This document shows, piece by piece, positions 1 to 9,419 of a stretch of DNA of 64,000 nt; positions within the stretch are counted from its first letter, which is position 1, and each line of letters begins with the position of its first letter. The notes beneath the pieces were generated by a model that was not told the DNA's origin, did not search any database, and was given only the letters and a program-made list of their open reading frames with translations. Both the position numbers and the translations under genes were made by a program. The stretch comes from Actinomycetota bacterium (GTDB taxonomy: Bacteria > Actinomycetota > Actinomycetes > Nanopelagicales > Nanopelagicaceae), in assembly GCA_016870795.1 (NCBI GenBank), contig VGAJ01000001.1:116757-180756 (forward strand), in the 5' to 3' direction.

Positions 1-283
1 GATCAATTCCACTCGGCGCACCTGCTGGCATACTTCCAAGCCAATGAGCGACTCCATTTTTCTCTGTAAGAGTTGCTTCGCTTCTAACGCCAATAAATGA
101 GTATCTAGACCATGCTCCACCATGTTCTGCTGACTCTAGAAGAAATGTATTTTCACGCTCTTGAGCTAACTTTGAATAGAGAGTTAGAGGAGTTTCATTA
201 TCTGCAAGAAGGAGTTGGGCAACGGGAATAACGTTATATTCTTTTGCATAAGAGCGAAATTGTTCAAGAGTTAACCGCTCCAT
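1..283 (-). CDS. trpE: anthranilate synthase component I, N-terminal part
   Basis: The gene runs off the left edge, so only about 94 N-terminal residues are visible, read from the ATG at 283. They contain FLLESAEHGG followed by WSRYSFIG, the typical start of the chorismate-binding enzyme TrpE. The full enzyme converts chorismate to anthranilate, the first committed step of tryptophan synthesis. The start codon directly abuts the TAG of hisI, so it is probably translated as the last visible gene of the his operon. The related PabB is a less likely alternative, and the catalytic C-terminal domain lies outside the window. Confidence 0.8.
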   Translation of the reverse strand, partial: MERLTLEQFRSYAKEYNVIPVAQLLLADNETPLTLYSKLAQERENTFLLESAEHGGAWSRYSFIGVRSEATLTEKNGVAHWLGSMPAGAPSGID

Positions 284-613
284 CTATATTCCCTCAATAC
301 TTCGATAGAAACAAGAGGTTTGCCCTGTGTGGCAGGCAGGGCCATGAGAATGCACTAGAAAAAGAAGTGAATCAGAGTCACAGTCGTATTTTATCTCTAC
401 AACATCTTGGTAATTTCCAGAACTCTCCCCCTTAACCCAGAGCTGGTTCCTACTTCTACTCCAGAAAGTTGCTTTTGAGGTAGCAATAGTTGCCTCATAG
501 GCTTGCAGATTTACCCATGCAAGCATCAATACCTCTTTACTTACAAAATCTTGAACAATTGCCGGGATTAACTCTCCAGCCTTACTCAAGCGACTGATAA
601 TCTCCTGCGACAT
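284..613 (-). CDS. hisI: phosphoribosyl-AMP cyclohydrolase
   Basis: This 109-residue protein opens the purine ring of phosphoribosyl-AMP, the third step of histidine synthesis. The family's metal-binding core is visible as YDCDSDS, then GPACHTG and TSCF; the aspartates bind Mg and the three cysteines bind Zn. The length matches monofunctional HisI; there is no fused HisE pyrophosphohydrolase, and hisE is not in the window. It starts 3 bases after the hisF stop and is followed immediately by trpE, so it is the last his gene of a tightly packed operon. Confidence 0.95.
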   Translation of the reverse strand: MSQEIISRLSKAGELIPAIVQDFVSKEVLMLAWVNLQAYEATIATSKATFWSRSRNQLWVKGESSGNYQDVVEIKYDCDSDSLLFLVHSHGPACHTGQTSCFYRSIEGI

Positions 614-616
614 GGC

Positions 617-1399
617 CTAATTCTGACCTATTTGATTGCCTTGGCGCACAGTAAAGCCTTTTCTATCAAGATCACGCTTAATATCTGAGATGCGATAGAT
701 GCCAAAGTGAAAAACGCTGGCAGCAAGAAGAGCATCAGCCCCTGATTCCAGAGCTTTAGCAAAATCTGAGATATCACCAGCGCCACCACTTGCAATGATT
801 GGGACAGGAGAAATTGCGCGGACTAAGCTAATTAATTCCAAGTCATATCCTGCTCTAGTTCCATCAGTATCCATGGAGTTAAGCAGAATCTCTCCTACTC
901 CTCTTTCGATTGCCTCTTTAATCCAATCAAGAGCATCGATGCCAGTTGAGATAGAACCACCATGAGTAGTTACTTCAAATCCACTACTACATCGAGATCT
1001 CTTGGCATCTATTGAAATAACTAAAACTTGACTTCCAAAACTCTCACTAATTTCATTTATTAATTCTGGACGCTTTAGGGCCGCAGTATTGATAGAGACC
1101 TTATCGGCTCCTGCTCTTAGAAGTTGATTCACATCATCTGTACTACTTATCCCACCCCCAACTGTTAGGGGGATAAATAATTGATCGGCGCTCTTTCGCA
1201 CTACCTCAAGGGTTGTGCTCCGTCCCTGGCTGCTAGCGGTGATATCCAGAAAGGTAATCTCATCAGCGCCCTCGTCGTTATATATCTGAGCCATCTCAAC
1301 TGGATCTCCAGCATCAACTAAATTAAGAAAGTTAATGCCTTTAACCACTCGACCATCTTTGACATCAAGGCAGGGAATTATTCGCGTGGCAAGGCTCAT
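617..1399 (-). CDS. hisF: imidazole glycerol phosphate synthase, cyclase subunit
   Basis: HisF (260 residues) is a TIM barrel that uses ammonia from HisH to turn PRFAR into imidazole glycerol phosphate and AICAR. The N-terminal [15 protein letters not shown] carries the first catalytic Asp, and VISIDAK near residue 130 carries the second. The phosphate-binding loops TVGGGI and ASGGAG are intact. Its ATG overlaps the hisA stop as ATGA, which suggests translational coupling. HisH, its partner, lies two genes upstream. Confidence 0.97.
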   Translation of the reverse strand: MSLATRIIPCLDVKDGRVVKGINFLNLVDAGDPVEMAQIYNDEGADEITFLDITASSQGRSTTLEVVRKSADQLFIPLTVGGGISSTDDVNQLLRAGADKVSINTAALKRPELINEISESFGSQVLVISIDAKRSRCSSGFEVTTHGGSISTGIDALDWIKEAIERGVGEILLNSMDTDGTRAGYDLELISLVRAISPVPIIASGGAGDISDFAKALESGADALLAASVFHFGIYRISDIKRDLDRKGFTVRQGNQIGQN

Positions 1400-2121
1400 A
1401 TAGATGCCACCTCTAGAGCCTGCTCAAGTGTGAAATTTTGAGCATAGAGTGCTTTTCCAACGATTGCTCCTTCGATACCAATATGAGTTAACTCGCGAAG
1501 GGCTTGAATATCACTTAATTGGGAGATGCCCCCTGAAGCAATTACTGGTCGGCTAGTTGCCGCGCACACCATTTTCAATAATTCCAAGTTTGGTCCTTGA
1601 AGAGTTCCATCTTTATTAACATCTGTTACAACATATCGAGTGCAACCATCACTATCTAAGCGCTCTAGCGTTTCAAATAGATCGCCACCATCTCGAGTCC
1701 AACCTCTTGCTGCCAGCGTTCGTCCTCGCACATCAAGGCCAACTGCAATCCTCTCTCCAAATCTCTTAATTACCGATGCGCTCCAGTCAGGGCTTTCAAG
1801 AGCTGCAGTGCCTAAATTGATTCGCTGACATCCCGTGGCAAGGGCTCGCTCCAGGCTCTCTTCATCTCTGATGCCCCCTGATAACTCAACTTTGATATCC
1901 AATTTTCCAACTACCTCTGCAAGAAGTTCATGATTTGATCCCGTTCCAAAAGCAGCATCTAGGTCCACTAAATGAATCCATTCGGCGCCTGCCTTTTGAA
2001 AATCAAGGGCGGCATCAAGTGCTGAACCATAATTGCTCTGGGCAGATAGCTCTCCTTTGACCAGGCGAACAGCTTGGCCTGAGCGAACATCAACAGCGGG
2101 AAGAAGTTCTAATTTTTTCAT
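1396..2121 (-). CDS. priA: phosphoribosyl isomerase A (HisA, probably PriA-type)
   Basis: This TIM-barrel isomerase (241 residues) converts ProFAR to PRFAR. It shows the half-barrel similarity to HisF expected of the family: [19 protein letters not shown] at the start, [20 protein letters not shown] and IASGGIS. In actinobacteria this protein is usually PriA, which also does the TrpF step of tryptophan synthesis; that second activity is inferred from lineage only. I chose the ATG at 2121 (MKKLELLP) because it makes an ATGA overlap with the hisH stop. A longer reading frame from 2136 would overlap hisH more. Confidence 0.9.
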   Translation of the reverse strand: MKKLELLPAVDVRSGQAVRLVKGELSAQSNYGSALDAALDFQKAGAEWIHLVDLDAAFGTGSNHELLAEVVGKLDIKVELSGGIRDEESLERALATGCQRINLGTAALESPDWSASVIKRFGERIAVGLDVRGRTLAARGWTRDGGDLFETLERLDSDGCTRYVVTDVNKDGTLQGPNLELLKMVCAATSRPVIASGGISQLSDIQALRELTHIGIEGAIVGKALYAQNFTLEQALEVASI

Positions 2122-2720
2122 AACCCAGATGCCCAATTTTCAATAAGAGAAAGTCCTGCTGCTCCACTCTTTTCTGGATGAAATTGCACTGCGCTAACTG
2201 TTTGACTCTCAATCGCAGCAAGAAATCCTCCGCCATAGTCGCAATAAGAGTTAGCGCCAACTACTGGATCTTTAGCAGCATATGAGTGAACGAAGTAAAA
2301 ACGTTCTTTTTCAATGCCTTTAAACAATTTACTTGTTTCATCAACCTTAACTTCATTAAAGCCCATATGTGGGATAACTGGAGCCTCTAGTCGAACTACT
2401 CTTCCTGGAAAGATTCCCAACCCTTTAATGCTTTCACCATTTAGTAGCTCATCGCTACTCTCAAAGAGAATTTGCATTCCAACGCAGATTCCAAGAGTTT
2501 TCTTCTTCTCTTGTTGTCTTTCTTTAATAATTTTATCGCCATCTATTTTTAGTAGAGACTTCATACAAGATCCAAAAGCGCCTACCCCAGGAACTACTAA
2601 GCCATCAGCGCTAACTGCCTCTTGATAATCAGATGTGACTATGACTTGATGTTTTGTTTTTTCAAATGCTCTCTGTGCAGAACGAATATTTCCTGAGCCA
2701 TAATCGAGGATGGCTATCAA
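2118..2720 (-). CDS. hisH: imidazole glycerol phosphate synthase, glutaminase subunit
   Basis: HisH (200 residues) is a class I glutamine amidotransferase that releases ammonia from glutamine and channels it to HisF. The nucleophile lies in [12 protein letters not shown], and the His/Glu pair in [10 protein letters not shown]. The N-terminus [14 protein letters not shown] is typical. It overlaps hisB upstream and hisA downstream by four bases each (ATGA), consistent with coupled translation. Confidence 0.96.
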   Translation of the reverse strand: MIAILDYGSGNIRSAQRAFEKTKHQVIVTSDYQEAVSADGLVVPGVGAFGSCMKSLLKIDGDKIIKERQQEKKKTLGICVGMQILFESSDELLNGESIKGLGIFPGRVVRLEAPVIPHMGFNEVKVDETSKLFKGIEKERFYFVHSYAAKDPVVGANSYCDYGGGFLAAIESQTVSAVQFHPEKSGAAGLSLIENWASGL

Positions 2721-3310
2721 AGAACGCCCTTAGTCGAAGGGATTCCTCCAGAGCGAGGATCTAAAGCAACAGCATCCTTAAATGCTTGTGCTACCGCTTT
2801 AAATTGTGCCTCAAGAACATGGTGGGCATTTCTTCCTTCAAGAACTCTGATGTGTAGCCCAATTCTTGCCTCAGAGACTATTGATTCCCAAATGTGTCTT
2901 CCAAGGGTGGTATCAAAAGTTCCTATCAATTCAACTATCTCAGGTGCGCGATGAACCAGATATGGACGACCTGATAAATCAACAGCTGCTTGCACCAACA
3001 CTTCATCAAGTGGCACAAGTGAGTTACCAAATCTTCTAATCCCCGATTTATCTCCAAGGGCCTCTCGTAGGGCTTGTCCAATAGCCAGGGAGGTATCTTC
3101 TACGCTGTGATGAGAATCTACAGAGATATCTCCATTGGTTTTTACAGTTAAATCAAAACCAGAATGCTTTCCCAGTTGCGAAATCATATGATCAAAGAAT
3201 GGGACGCCAGTTTCAACATTGCATACCCCGGTGCCATCAAGGGTTAGCTCAACTACAACGCTAGATTCTTTAGTAACGCGCTCCACACGAGATTTTCTGG
3301 GATTGGTCAT
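2717..3310 (-). CDS. hisB: imidazoleglycerol-phosphate dehydratase
   Basis: This 197-residue Mn-dependent dehydratase forms imidazole acetol phosphate. Metal-binding histidines are visible in FFDHMISQLGKHSGFD and DSHHSVED, with a second set in GRNAHHVLEAQFK. The length fits monofunctional HisB without the phosphatase domain seen in enterobacteria. It is separated from hisC by about 69 bases, the largest gap in the his cluster. I see no clear terminator or promoter in that gap. Confidence 0.96.
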   Translation of the reverse strand: MTNPRKSRVERVTKESSVVVELTLDGTGVCNVETGVPFFDHMISQLGKHSGFDLTVKTNGDISVDSHHSVEDTSLAIGQALREALGDKSGIRRFGNSLVPLDEVLVQAAVDLSGRPYLVHRAPEIVELIGTFDTTLGRHIWESIVSEARIGLHIRVLEGRNAHHVLEAQFKAVAQAFKDAVALDPRSGGIPSTKGVL

Positions 3311-3379
3311 AGGTGAAATTATCCCCTATCAAGGCCAGTACTTGCGACTCAGTTATCTTGGCTTGTTAGCCCAAGTTGG

Positions 3380-4468
3380 TTAAAGAATCGAGGTTAAGGC
3401 CTCAAGGAAAGCCTTATTCTCATCTTCAGTACCGATTGTCACCCGTAGATATCCAGGTATTGAGACATCACGAATCAATACTCCCTTATCTACCAATTTC
3501 GTAAATAGCTCACTTGAACTCTCTTTAAATCCAGTAAAGAGCAGAAAATTTGCCTCTGAATCAACAACTATGAGGCCGAGGCTCTTTAGCTCTTTAGCTA
3601 CAAATTTGCGGGAGTCAATAATCTGTGCAATTTGCGCCGATAGCTCTTGGCTATGAGTGAGAGCAGCTAGAGCTGCTGCCTGCGTTAAAGAGCTTAAGTG
3701 ATATGGCAATCTTATTAACAGCATCGCTTCAATTAGTATCGGATCTGCAATCATGTATCCAACTCTTACTCCAGCGAATGCAAATGCCTTACTCATCGTC
3801 CTTGAGATAATTACGTTCGAGAATCTATTTAAAAGAGAGAGGGCTGATGCATTATTTGAGAATTCTGCATAGGCCTCATCAACTACAAAGATTGCTCCCA
3901 CTTCTTGGCAAGTTTTAGCCATCTGCTCGATGTGCTCAATAGTTGTGGAATTGCCACTTGGATTATTTGGAGTTGTTAAGTAGACCAGTCCAGGCTTTAG
4001 CTCCCTAATGGCTTTTAAAGAGATGGGGATATCGAGTGAAAAGTCAGCCTGTCTTGGAATAGATATCCACTTCTTGCCAACAGAGCGATTAATCAGAGGG
4101 TGCATAGAGTAAGAGGGCTCAAAACCCATCGCATCACCAGAGAAGGCAAGTGCAATACTCTGCAGAATCTCATTACTTCCATTTGCTGCCCAGATATTTT
4201 CAACTCCAAAACTTAAACCACTCTGCCGTTTAATCTCATCGGCAAGGGCGCTCCTGAGTTTTATCACATCACGATCTGGATAACGGTTAAGGTTTTTAAT
4301 TTCCTTAGCAATTGCTGAGTTAATACTAGCCTGCAAACTTGCACTAAGTTCATAAGGATTCTCATTGGTATTGAGTCGATTTGCTAGAGAAATTTGAGGC
4401 GCGCCATATGGCATCAAATCCTTTAAGCTTTCATTTAATTTGAGCCAGTTTGGCCAGCGACCACTCAT
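3380..4468 (-). CDS. hisC: histidinol-phosphate aminotransferase
   Basis: HisC (362 residues) is a fold-type I PLP aminotransferase that transfers an amino group from glutamate to imidazole acetol phosphate. NENPY near the start, TTPNNPSGN, VDEAYAEF, and the PLP-lysine region SRTMSKAFAFAGVRVGY are all present in order. Its start overlaps the hisD stop by one base (TAATG). Some HisC proteins also accept aromatic amino acids; nothing in the sequence settles that here. Confidence 0.95.
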   Translation of the reverse strand: MSGRWPNWLKLNESLKDLMPYGAPQISLANRLNTNENPYELSASLQASINSAIAKEIKNLNRYPDRDVIKLRSALADEIKRQSGLSFGVENIWAANGSNEILQSIALAFSGDAMGFEPSYSMHPLINRSVGKKWISIPRQADFSLDIPISLKAIRELKPGLVYLTTPNNPSGNSTTIEHIEQMAKTCQEVGAIFVVDEAYAEFSNNASALSLLNRFSNVIISRTMSKAFAFAGVRVGYMIADPILIEAMLLIRLPYHLSSLTQAAALAALTHSQELSAQIAQIIDSRKFVAKELKSLGLIVVDSEANFLLFTGFKESSSELFTKLVDKGVLIRDVSIPGYLRVTIGTEDENKAFLEALTSIL

Positions 4469-5823
4469 TACAAATCCTTACCTACTTCAAAGCGTGCAGA
4501 TATCGCTTCACCATGAGCTGGAAGATCTTCAGCATTTGCAAAGGTGATAACGCTAGGTGCAATCTCGCTGAAGGCTTTCTCGTTATAGGAGATAAAGTGA
4601 AGGCCCCTTAAGAAAGTTTGTACCGATAGACCACTTGAATGACAAGCACATCCTCCCGTTGGAAGAACGTGGTTTGATCCTGCTAGATAGTCACCAAGTG
4701 AAACTGGTGAGGTGCGGCCAAGAAATACAGCTCCTGCATTTCTAATTTTCTCGCTATCGCTCTTAGGGTCTGTCGTTAGTAGCTCAAGATGCTCAGCAGC
4801 GTAGGCATTTGCTACATCTAGAGATTGCTCAAGATTATCTGTAATAACGATTGCTGATTGAATCCCATTGAGCGCTTGGAGTATTCGCTGGCTATGTTTT
4901 GTTGCCATTGCCCGCATCTTTAACTCAATTTGCACTTGATCTGCCAACTCCAAAGAATCTGTGATCAAAACTGCTGCAGCAATACTGTCATGCTCTGCTT
5001 GACTAATTAGATCTGCAGCTACTTCACCTGCTTTAGCGCTCTTATCCGCCACGATTGCAATTTCAGTTGGTCCAGCCTCAGAGTCAATACCAATTTTTCC
5101 GCGCAGCGCTCTCTTTGCTGCCGCTACGTAAATATTTCCTGGCCCGGTAACTAAATCGACTGGCTCTAATATCTCTTGGGTAATTCCATCGACAACGCTA
5201 CTAACTCCATAGGCAAAAGCTGCAATTGCTTGCGCGCCTCCCATTGCATAGATTTCATTAATTCCAAGGATTCCGCAGGTTGCCAAGATTGTTGGACTGG
5301 GCCAACCAGAGTTATTGACTTGAGCTGGTGATGCCAGAGCAATACTTTTAACCCCAGCAATTTGAGCAGGGACTACATTCATAATCACTGAACTGGGATA
5401 AACCGCTTTTCCTCCTGGCACATATAGACCAACTCGATCGACAGGAATCCAACGCTCTTCAACTTCCCCGCCATCAACAACTCTGGTTGTCCCACTTGAT
5501 CGCACTTGATCCTTATGAACACTTCGAACTCTTCTTATCGCCTCATTAATTACGCTCTCAAGATTTGGATCTAATTGCGCAAGCGCCTTATCAATTTCTT
5601 TCTGAGGAACTCTGAGGCCACTAGGAGCAACGCCATCAAATTTGAGGCTGAGATCAAGAAGGGTCTGCTCACTTCCCTTTCTTACAGATTCAATAATTGG
5701 CTCAATAGCCTTCATCGCAGAGGCGATATCCACCTCAGCCCTGGGGAGCAGTTCTTGGTATCGAGCTTTGGATAACTCTTTGCCTCTTAGGTCTAGTGTT
5801 CTAACAAGATTGGCTTGGCTCAC
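4468..5823 (-). CDS. hisD: histidinol dehydrogenase
   Basis: HisD (451 residues) oxidises L-histidinol to histidine in two NAD-dependent steps at a zinc site. Family motifs are clear: RWIPVDRVGLYVPGGKA, GPGN-YVAAAKR, SEAGPTEI, SQAEHD and AEHLELL. The start is GTG at 5823, preceded at 6 bases by TAGAAT, so the his operon may begin with a leaderless message. It is the first gene of the operon, and dnaE ends 50 bases upstream of it. Confidence 0.96.
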   Translation of the reverse strand: MSQANLVRTLDLRGKELSKARYQELLPRAEVDIASAMKAIEPIIESVRKGSEQTLLDLSLKFDGVAPSGLRVPQKEIDKALAQLDPNLESVINEAIRRVRSVHKDQVRSSGTTRVVDGGEVEERWIPVDRVGLYVPGGKAVYPSSVIMNVVPAQIAGVKSIALASPAQVNNSGWPSPTILATCGILGINEIYAMGGAQAIAAFAYGVSSVVDGITQEILEPVDLVTGPGNIYVAAAKRALRGKIGIDSEAGPTEIAIVADKSAKAGEVAADLISQAEHDSIAAAVLITDSLELADQVQIELKMRAMATKHSQRILQALNGIQSAIVITDNLEQSLDVANAYAAEHLELLTTDPKSDSEKIRNAGAVFLGRTSPVSLGDYLAGSNHVLPTGGCACHSSGLSVQTFLRGLHFISYNEKAFSEIAPSVITFANAEDLPAHGEAISARFEVGKDL

Positions 5824-5829
5824 TTCGCT

Positions 5830-5835
5830 ATTCTA
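5830..5835 (-). promoter_or_regulatory. putative leaderless -10 element of the his operon
   Basis: Read on the minus strand, TAGAAT is followed by AGCGAA and then the GTG start of hisD. That spacing would put the transcription start at the start codon. There is no Shine-Dalgarno sequence before the GTG, which fits. No convincing -35 element is visible. Confidence 0.5.
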
Positions 5836-5872
5836 ATTGAGCAAGCAATTACCTCGCAGAGGATTACCTCGC

Positions 5873-8800
5873 CTAAACCAAACAATCTGGGCCAAGAATT
5901 GACTTCAGGTCTGCACTCAGGCTTGGTGAGGCAGTAATTTTCAATCCATCATCAAGCTTAAGAATGGTGTTCTTTGTTCCACCTTCGATTTTTAGATGAA
6001 CTTCTCTAGTTCCAGGATGGGAACGCAATATCTCCTTCATTCGATCAACAACAGGAGGTGTGCATCGCTCGGCTTCAAGTTTTATTACAAAGGGTCCAAT
6101 TGGTGCTTGATTAATGTCGGCAAGATTTAGCTCAAGAGCCGTAATCTGCGCTGTCTCCTCACGTTTATCAATTCTTCCGCGAATAATTACGATGCGATCT
6201 TCAATTAGATTTAAGGCATGGGTTTGATAGGTAGATGAGAAGAAGCGCACTTCAATCGCGCCCTCAAGATCTTCAACTGTCACTATCGCCCAAGATTGCC
6301 CTTGCCGACTAACTTTTCGTTGAACCGATGTGATTAGCCCTGCGATAGTGATTATCTGATCGTGAACTACCCCCTCATCTAAAATCTGACTAATTGTCGT
6401 ATCAGTTGCGCTCCTTAAAATATGCTCCACTCCAAGAAGTGGATGATCTGAAACATAGAGGCCCAGCATTTCTCTCTCATAGGCAAGTAGCAGCGCCTTA
6501 TCCCACTCCTGATCACTAACTTCTAGCGCCAGAGTTGAAAGGCCATTTGCGCTCACTTCATTTGCCCCGCCAAATAAATCAAATTGACCAATAGCTTGGG
6601 CGCGCTTTTCTTCCATCACAGAATCAATTGCTTCTAGATAAATACTCATTAGCCCCTTGCGCGAATGGCCAAGTGAATCAAATGCCCCGGCTTTAATTAA
6701 TGACTCTATTGTTTTTTTAGTACAGACCGTCCCATCGACTTTAGCTAGAAAATCGCTAAAGGAGGTGTAGTTACCTTTCTCGACGCGATTTTTGACAATC
6801 GATGCCACAACATTTTCCCCAATGTTTCTAATGGCAGTTAGGCCAAATCTAATGTCGCTACCACCTGGGGTGTACTCAGCATTTGAGAAATTCACATCAG
6901 GAGGCAGAACTTTAATTCCCATTCGGCGAGATTCATTTAAGTAAAGCGCAGACTTATCTTTATCATCTCTAACGCTGGTAAGAAGAGCTGCCATATATTC
7001 AGTTGGATAATTCGCCTTTAGGTAAGCGGTCCAAAATGATAGGACGCCATAGCCTGCGCTATGTGCTCGGTTAAAGGCGTAATCTGAGAATGGAATCAGT
7101 GTCTTCCAAAGCTCTTCGATAGCAATACTTGAAAATCCATTATTACGCATGCCCTCTTCGAAGTGAACATACTCTTTATCCAGAATCTCTTTATTCTTCT
7201 TACCCATAGCTTTACGCAGTAGATCTGCTCGGCCTAGAGAAAAACCCGCAAGCTTCTGTGCAATTGCCATAACTTGTTCTTGATAAACAATGAGTCCATA
7301 GGTGTCTGACAAAATCTCATCAAGTGCCGCACTTAACTCAGGATGAATTGGCACTATCTTCTTGCGTTTGTTTTTGCGATCGGCATAGTCATTATGGGCA
7401 TTAACTCCCATAGGTCCAGGGCGATATAGCGCAATAACAGCTGAAATGTCTTCGAATGAATCTGGCGCCATTGATCTAAGCAGGGCTCGAATCGGAGCGC
7501 TATCTAATTGAAATACCCCTAGAGTCTCACCTCTTGAAAGTAATTCAAAGGTTTTCTTATCTGACAACTCTAAGGATTCTAAAACAATTGTTTTTGCCTG
7601 GTTGTTCTTAATATTTTCTAGACAGTCATCAAGTACTGAAAGATTTCGAAGTCCGAGAAAGTCCATTTTTAATAGTCCCGTTGCTTCGCAGGCGCCCATA
7701 TCAAACTGAGTAATAATCGAGCCATCCACATCTCTTTTGTGAATTGGAATCACATCAATCAAAGGTTCTTTACTGAGAATTACTCCTGCAGCATGAACTG
7801 ACCACTGTCGCTTCAGCCCTTCAAGCCCTCTTGCCATATCTACAATAGTTTTAGAGTCAGGGTCACTCTCATATATATTTCTAAATTCTTGCGCTTCGCC
7901 GTAGCGCTCATCGTCCTTATCAAAAACGCCATGAAATGAAACATCTTTTCCCATAATTGGCGGTGGTAGCGCCTTGGTTAAGCGCTCACCTAGAGCATAG
8001 GGATAACCTAAAACTCGGGCAGCATCTTTTATCGCAGCTTTAGATTTAATAGTTGAGTAAGTGATGATTTGGGCCACTCGATCATCACCATATTTATTGG
8101 TGGCATACCTAATCATCTCCGAGCGCCTACGCTCATCAAAGTCCAAGTCGATATCAGGCATGGAGATACGGTCTGGATTAAGAAAGCGCTCAAAGAGCAA
8201 TCCGTGCTTGATTGGATCAAGGCCGGTAATTCCTAAAGCATATGAAACTAAAGATCCTGCAGCCGATCCTCTTCCCGGCCCAACACGAATACCCTCTCTC
8301 TTTGCGTGAGATACAAGATCTGCAACAACTAAGAAGTAACCTGCAAATCCCATTTTGGTCATCACATCTAATTCAAAGTGAAGTCTCGCCTGATATTGCG
8401 GAGCAATCTTATCCATACTCTTTGCTCCAAATTTTTCCAATAATCCTGCTTCAGCTTCTTTGACTAACCAGGAGTTCTCACTCTCACCTTTTGGTACTGC
8501 AAATTGTGGGAGCAAATTCTCATTCTCGCGCATTGTAATGTTGCATCTTTCAGCAATTGCAAGGGTGTTATCGCAGGCACTTTCAAGATCTTTAAAGATA
8601 CGACGCATCGTTGCTGCATCTTTTAGGTAATACTCTTTACCTTCAAATCTAAATCTCTTCGGATCTGCCAGAGTTGTGCCGGATTGGATACAGAGGAGTG
8701 CTTCATGATGTTTTGCATCATCTGCATATGTGTAGTGAAGATCGTTTGTTGCAACAAGTGGAAGCCCTAACTCTTTTGCGAGCTTTAACAAATCATCTTT

Positions 8801-9394
8801 AACGCGTCTTTCAATTTCAATGTCGTGATCCATAATTTCAACAAAGTAATTATCTGCTCCGAAAATATCGCGGTAATTTGCTGCGGCTGCCCGGGCTTCG
8901 TTGTAGGCCCCCATTCTGATACGAGTTTGAATCTCACCTGCCGCACATCCCGTTGTTGCAATAATTCCTTGGCTATATTGCGAGAGCAACTCGCGATCCA
9001 TTCTTGGTTTGTAGTAAAAACCTTCAAGCGAGGCAAGGGATGAAAGACGAAATAAATTAGCAAGGCCAACATTATTTTCAGCCAAGAGCGTCATATGGGT
9101 ATATGCCCCGCCTGCTGAGACATCATCTTCCCCGCCCTCAGCCCACTTCATTCGCTTCTTATCAAACCTTGACTCCGGAGCTACATACGCCTCTATTCCA
9201 ATGATGGGTTTAACTCCAGCGTTCTTCATTGTCTTATAGAAATCAAATGCGCCAAATACATTTCCATGATCGGTCATTGCAATTGCGCCATCACCAGAGC
9301 GAGCGACTTCCTCGGCTAATTTTTCAATGCGAGCAGCTCCATCGAGCATCGAATACTCGGTATGGACATGTAGATGGACAAAACCTTGGCTCAC
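5873..9394 (-). CDS. dnaE: DNA polymerase III alpha subunit, replicative
   Basis: This 1173-residue protein is the main replicative polymerase of the C family. An N-terminal PHP domain is well preserved (HLHVHTEYSMLDGA, TDHGN, NDLHYT, KHHEALLCIQ), as in actinobacterial DnaE1, where it can proofread. The palm motifs PDIDLDFDERRR and LLKMDFLGLRN carry the catalytic aspartates. Helix-hairpin-helix and OB-fold regions follow, ending with an RNA/DNA-binding segment. I chose GTG at 9394 because VSQGFVHLHVH is the family N-terminus; an upstream TTG would overlap rluD. Confidence 0.95.
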   Translation of the reverse strand: MSQGFVHLHVHTEYSMLDGAARIEKLAEEVARSGDGAIAMTDHGNVFGAFDFYKTMKNAGVKPIIGIEAYVAPESRFDKKRMKWAEGGEDDVSAGGAYTHMTLLAENNVGLANLFRLSSLASLEGFYYKPRMDRELLSQYSQGIIATTGCAAGEIQTRIRMGAYNEARAAAANYRDIFGADNYFVEIMDHDIEIERRVKDDLLKLAKELGLPLVATNDLHYTYADDAKHHEALLCIQSGTTLADPKRFRFEGKEYYLKDAATMRRIFKDLESACDNTLAIAERCNITMRENENLLPQFAVPKGESENSWLVKEAEAGLLEKFGAKSMDKIAPQYQARLHFELDVMTKMGFAGYFLVVADLVSHAKREGIRVGPGRGSAAGSLVSYALGITGLDPIKHGLLFERFLNPDRISMPDIDLDFDERRRSEMIRYATNKYGDDRVAQIITYSTIKSKAAIKDAARVLGYPYALGERLTKALPPPIMGKDVSFHGVFDKDDERYGEAQEFRNIYESDPDSKTIVDMARGLEGLKRQWSVHAAGVILSKEPLIDVIPIHKRDVDGSIITQFDMGACEATGLLKMDFLGLRNLSVLDDCLENIKNNQAKTIVLESLELSDKKTFELLSRGETLGVFQLDSAPIRALLRSMAPDSFEDISAVIALYRPGPMGVNAHNDYADRKNKRKKIVPIHPELSAALDEILSDTYGLIVYQEQVMAIAQKLAGFSLGRADLLRKAMGKKNKEILDKEYVHFEEGMRNNGFSSIAIEELWKTLIPFSDYAFNRAHSAGYGVLSFWTAYLKANYPTEYMAALLTSVRDDKDKSALYLNESRRMGIKVLPPDVNFSNAEYTPGGSDIRFGLTAIRNIGENVVASIVKNRVEKGNYTSFSDFLAKVDGTVCTKKTIESLIKAGAFDSLGHSRKGLMSIYLEAIDSVMEEKRAQAIGQFDLFGGANEVSANGLSTLALEVSDQEWDKALLLAYEREMLGLYVSDHPLLGVEHILRSATDTTISQILDEGVVHDQIITIAGLITSVQRKVSRQGQSWAIVTVEDLEGAIEVRFFSSTYQTHALNLIEDRIVIIRGRIDKREETAQITALELNLADINQAPIGPFVIKLEAERCTPPVVDRMKEILRSHPGTREVHLKIEGGTKNTILKLDDGLKITASPSLSADLKSILGPDCLV

Positions 9395-9419
9395 GGTCGG
9401 GCAGATTACTCTCTTGCAC

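Noticed and set aside
244..435. Small plus-strand reading frame across the hisI/trpE junction
   Set aside because: It lies opposite two clear genes, shows no family similarity and no ribosome-binding site.
8785..9072. Minus-strand open frame of 95 codons within dnaE
   Set aside because: It is a frame-shifted shadow of the dnaE coding sequence without recognisable domains.
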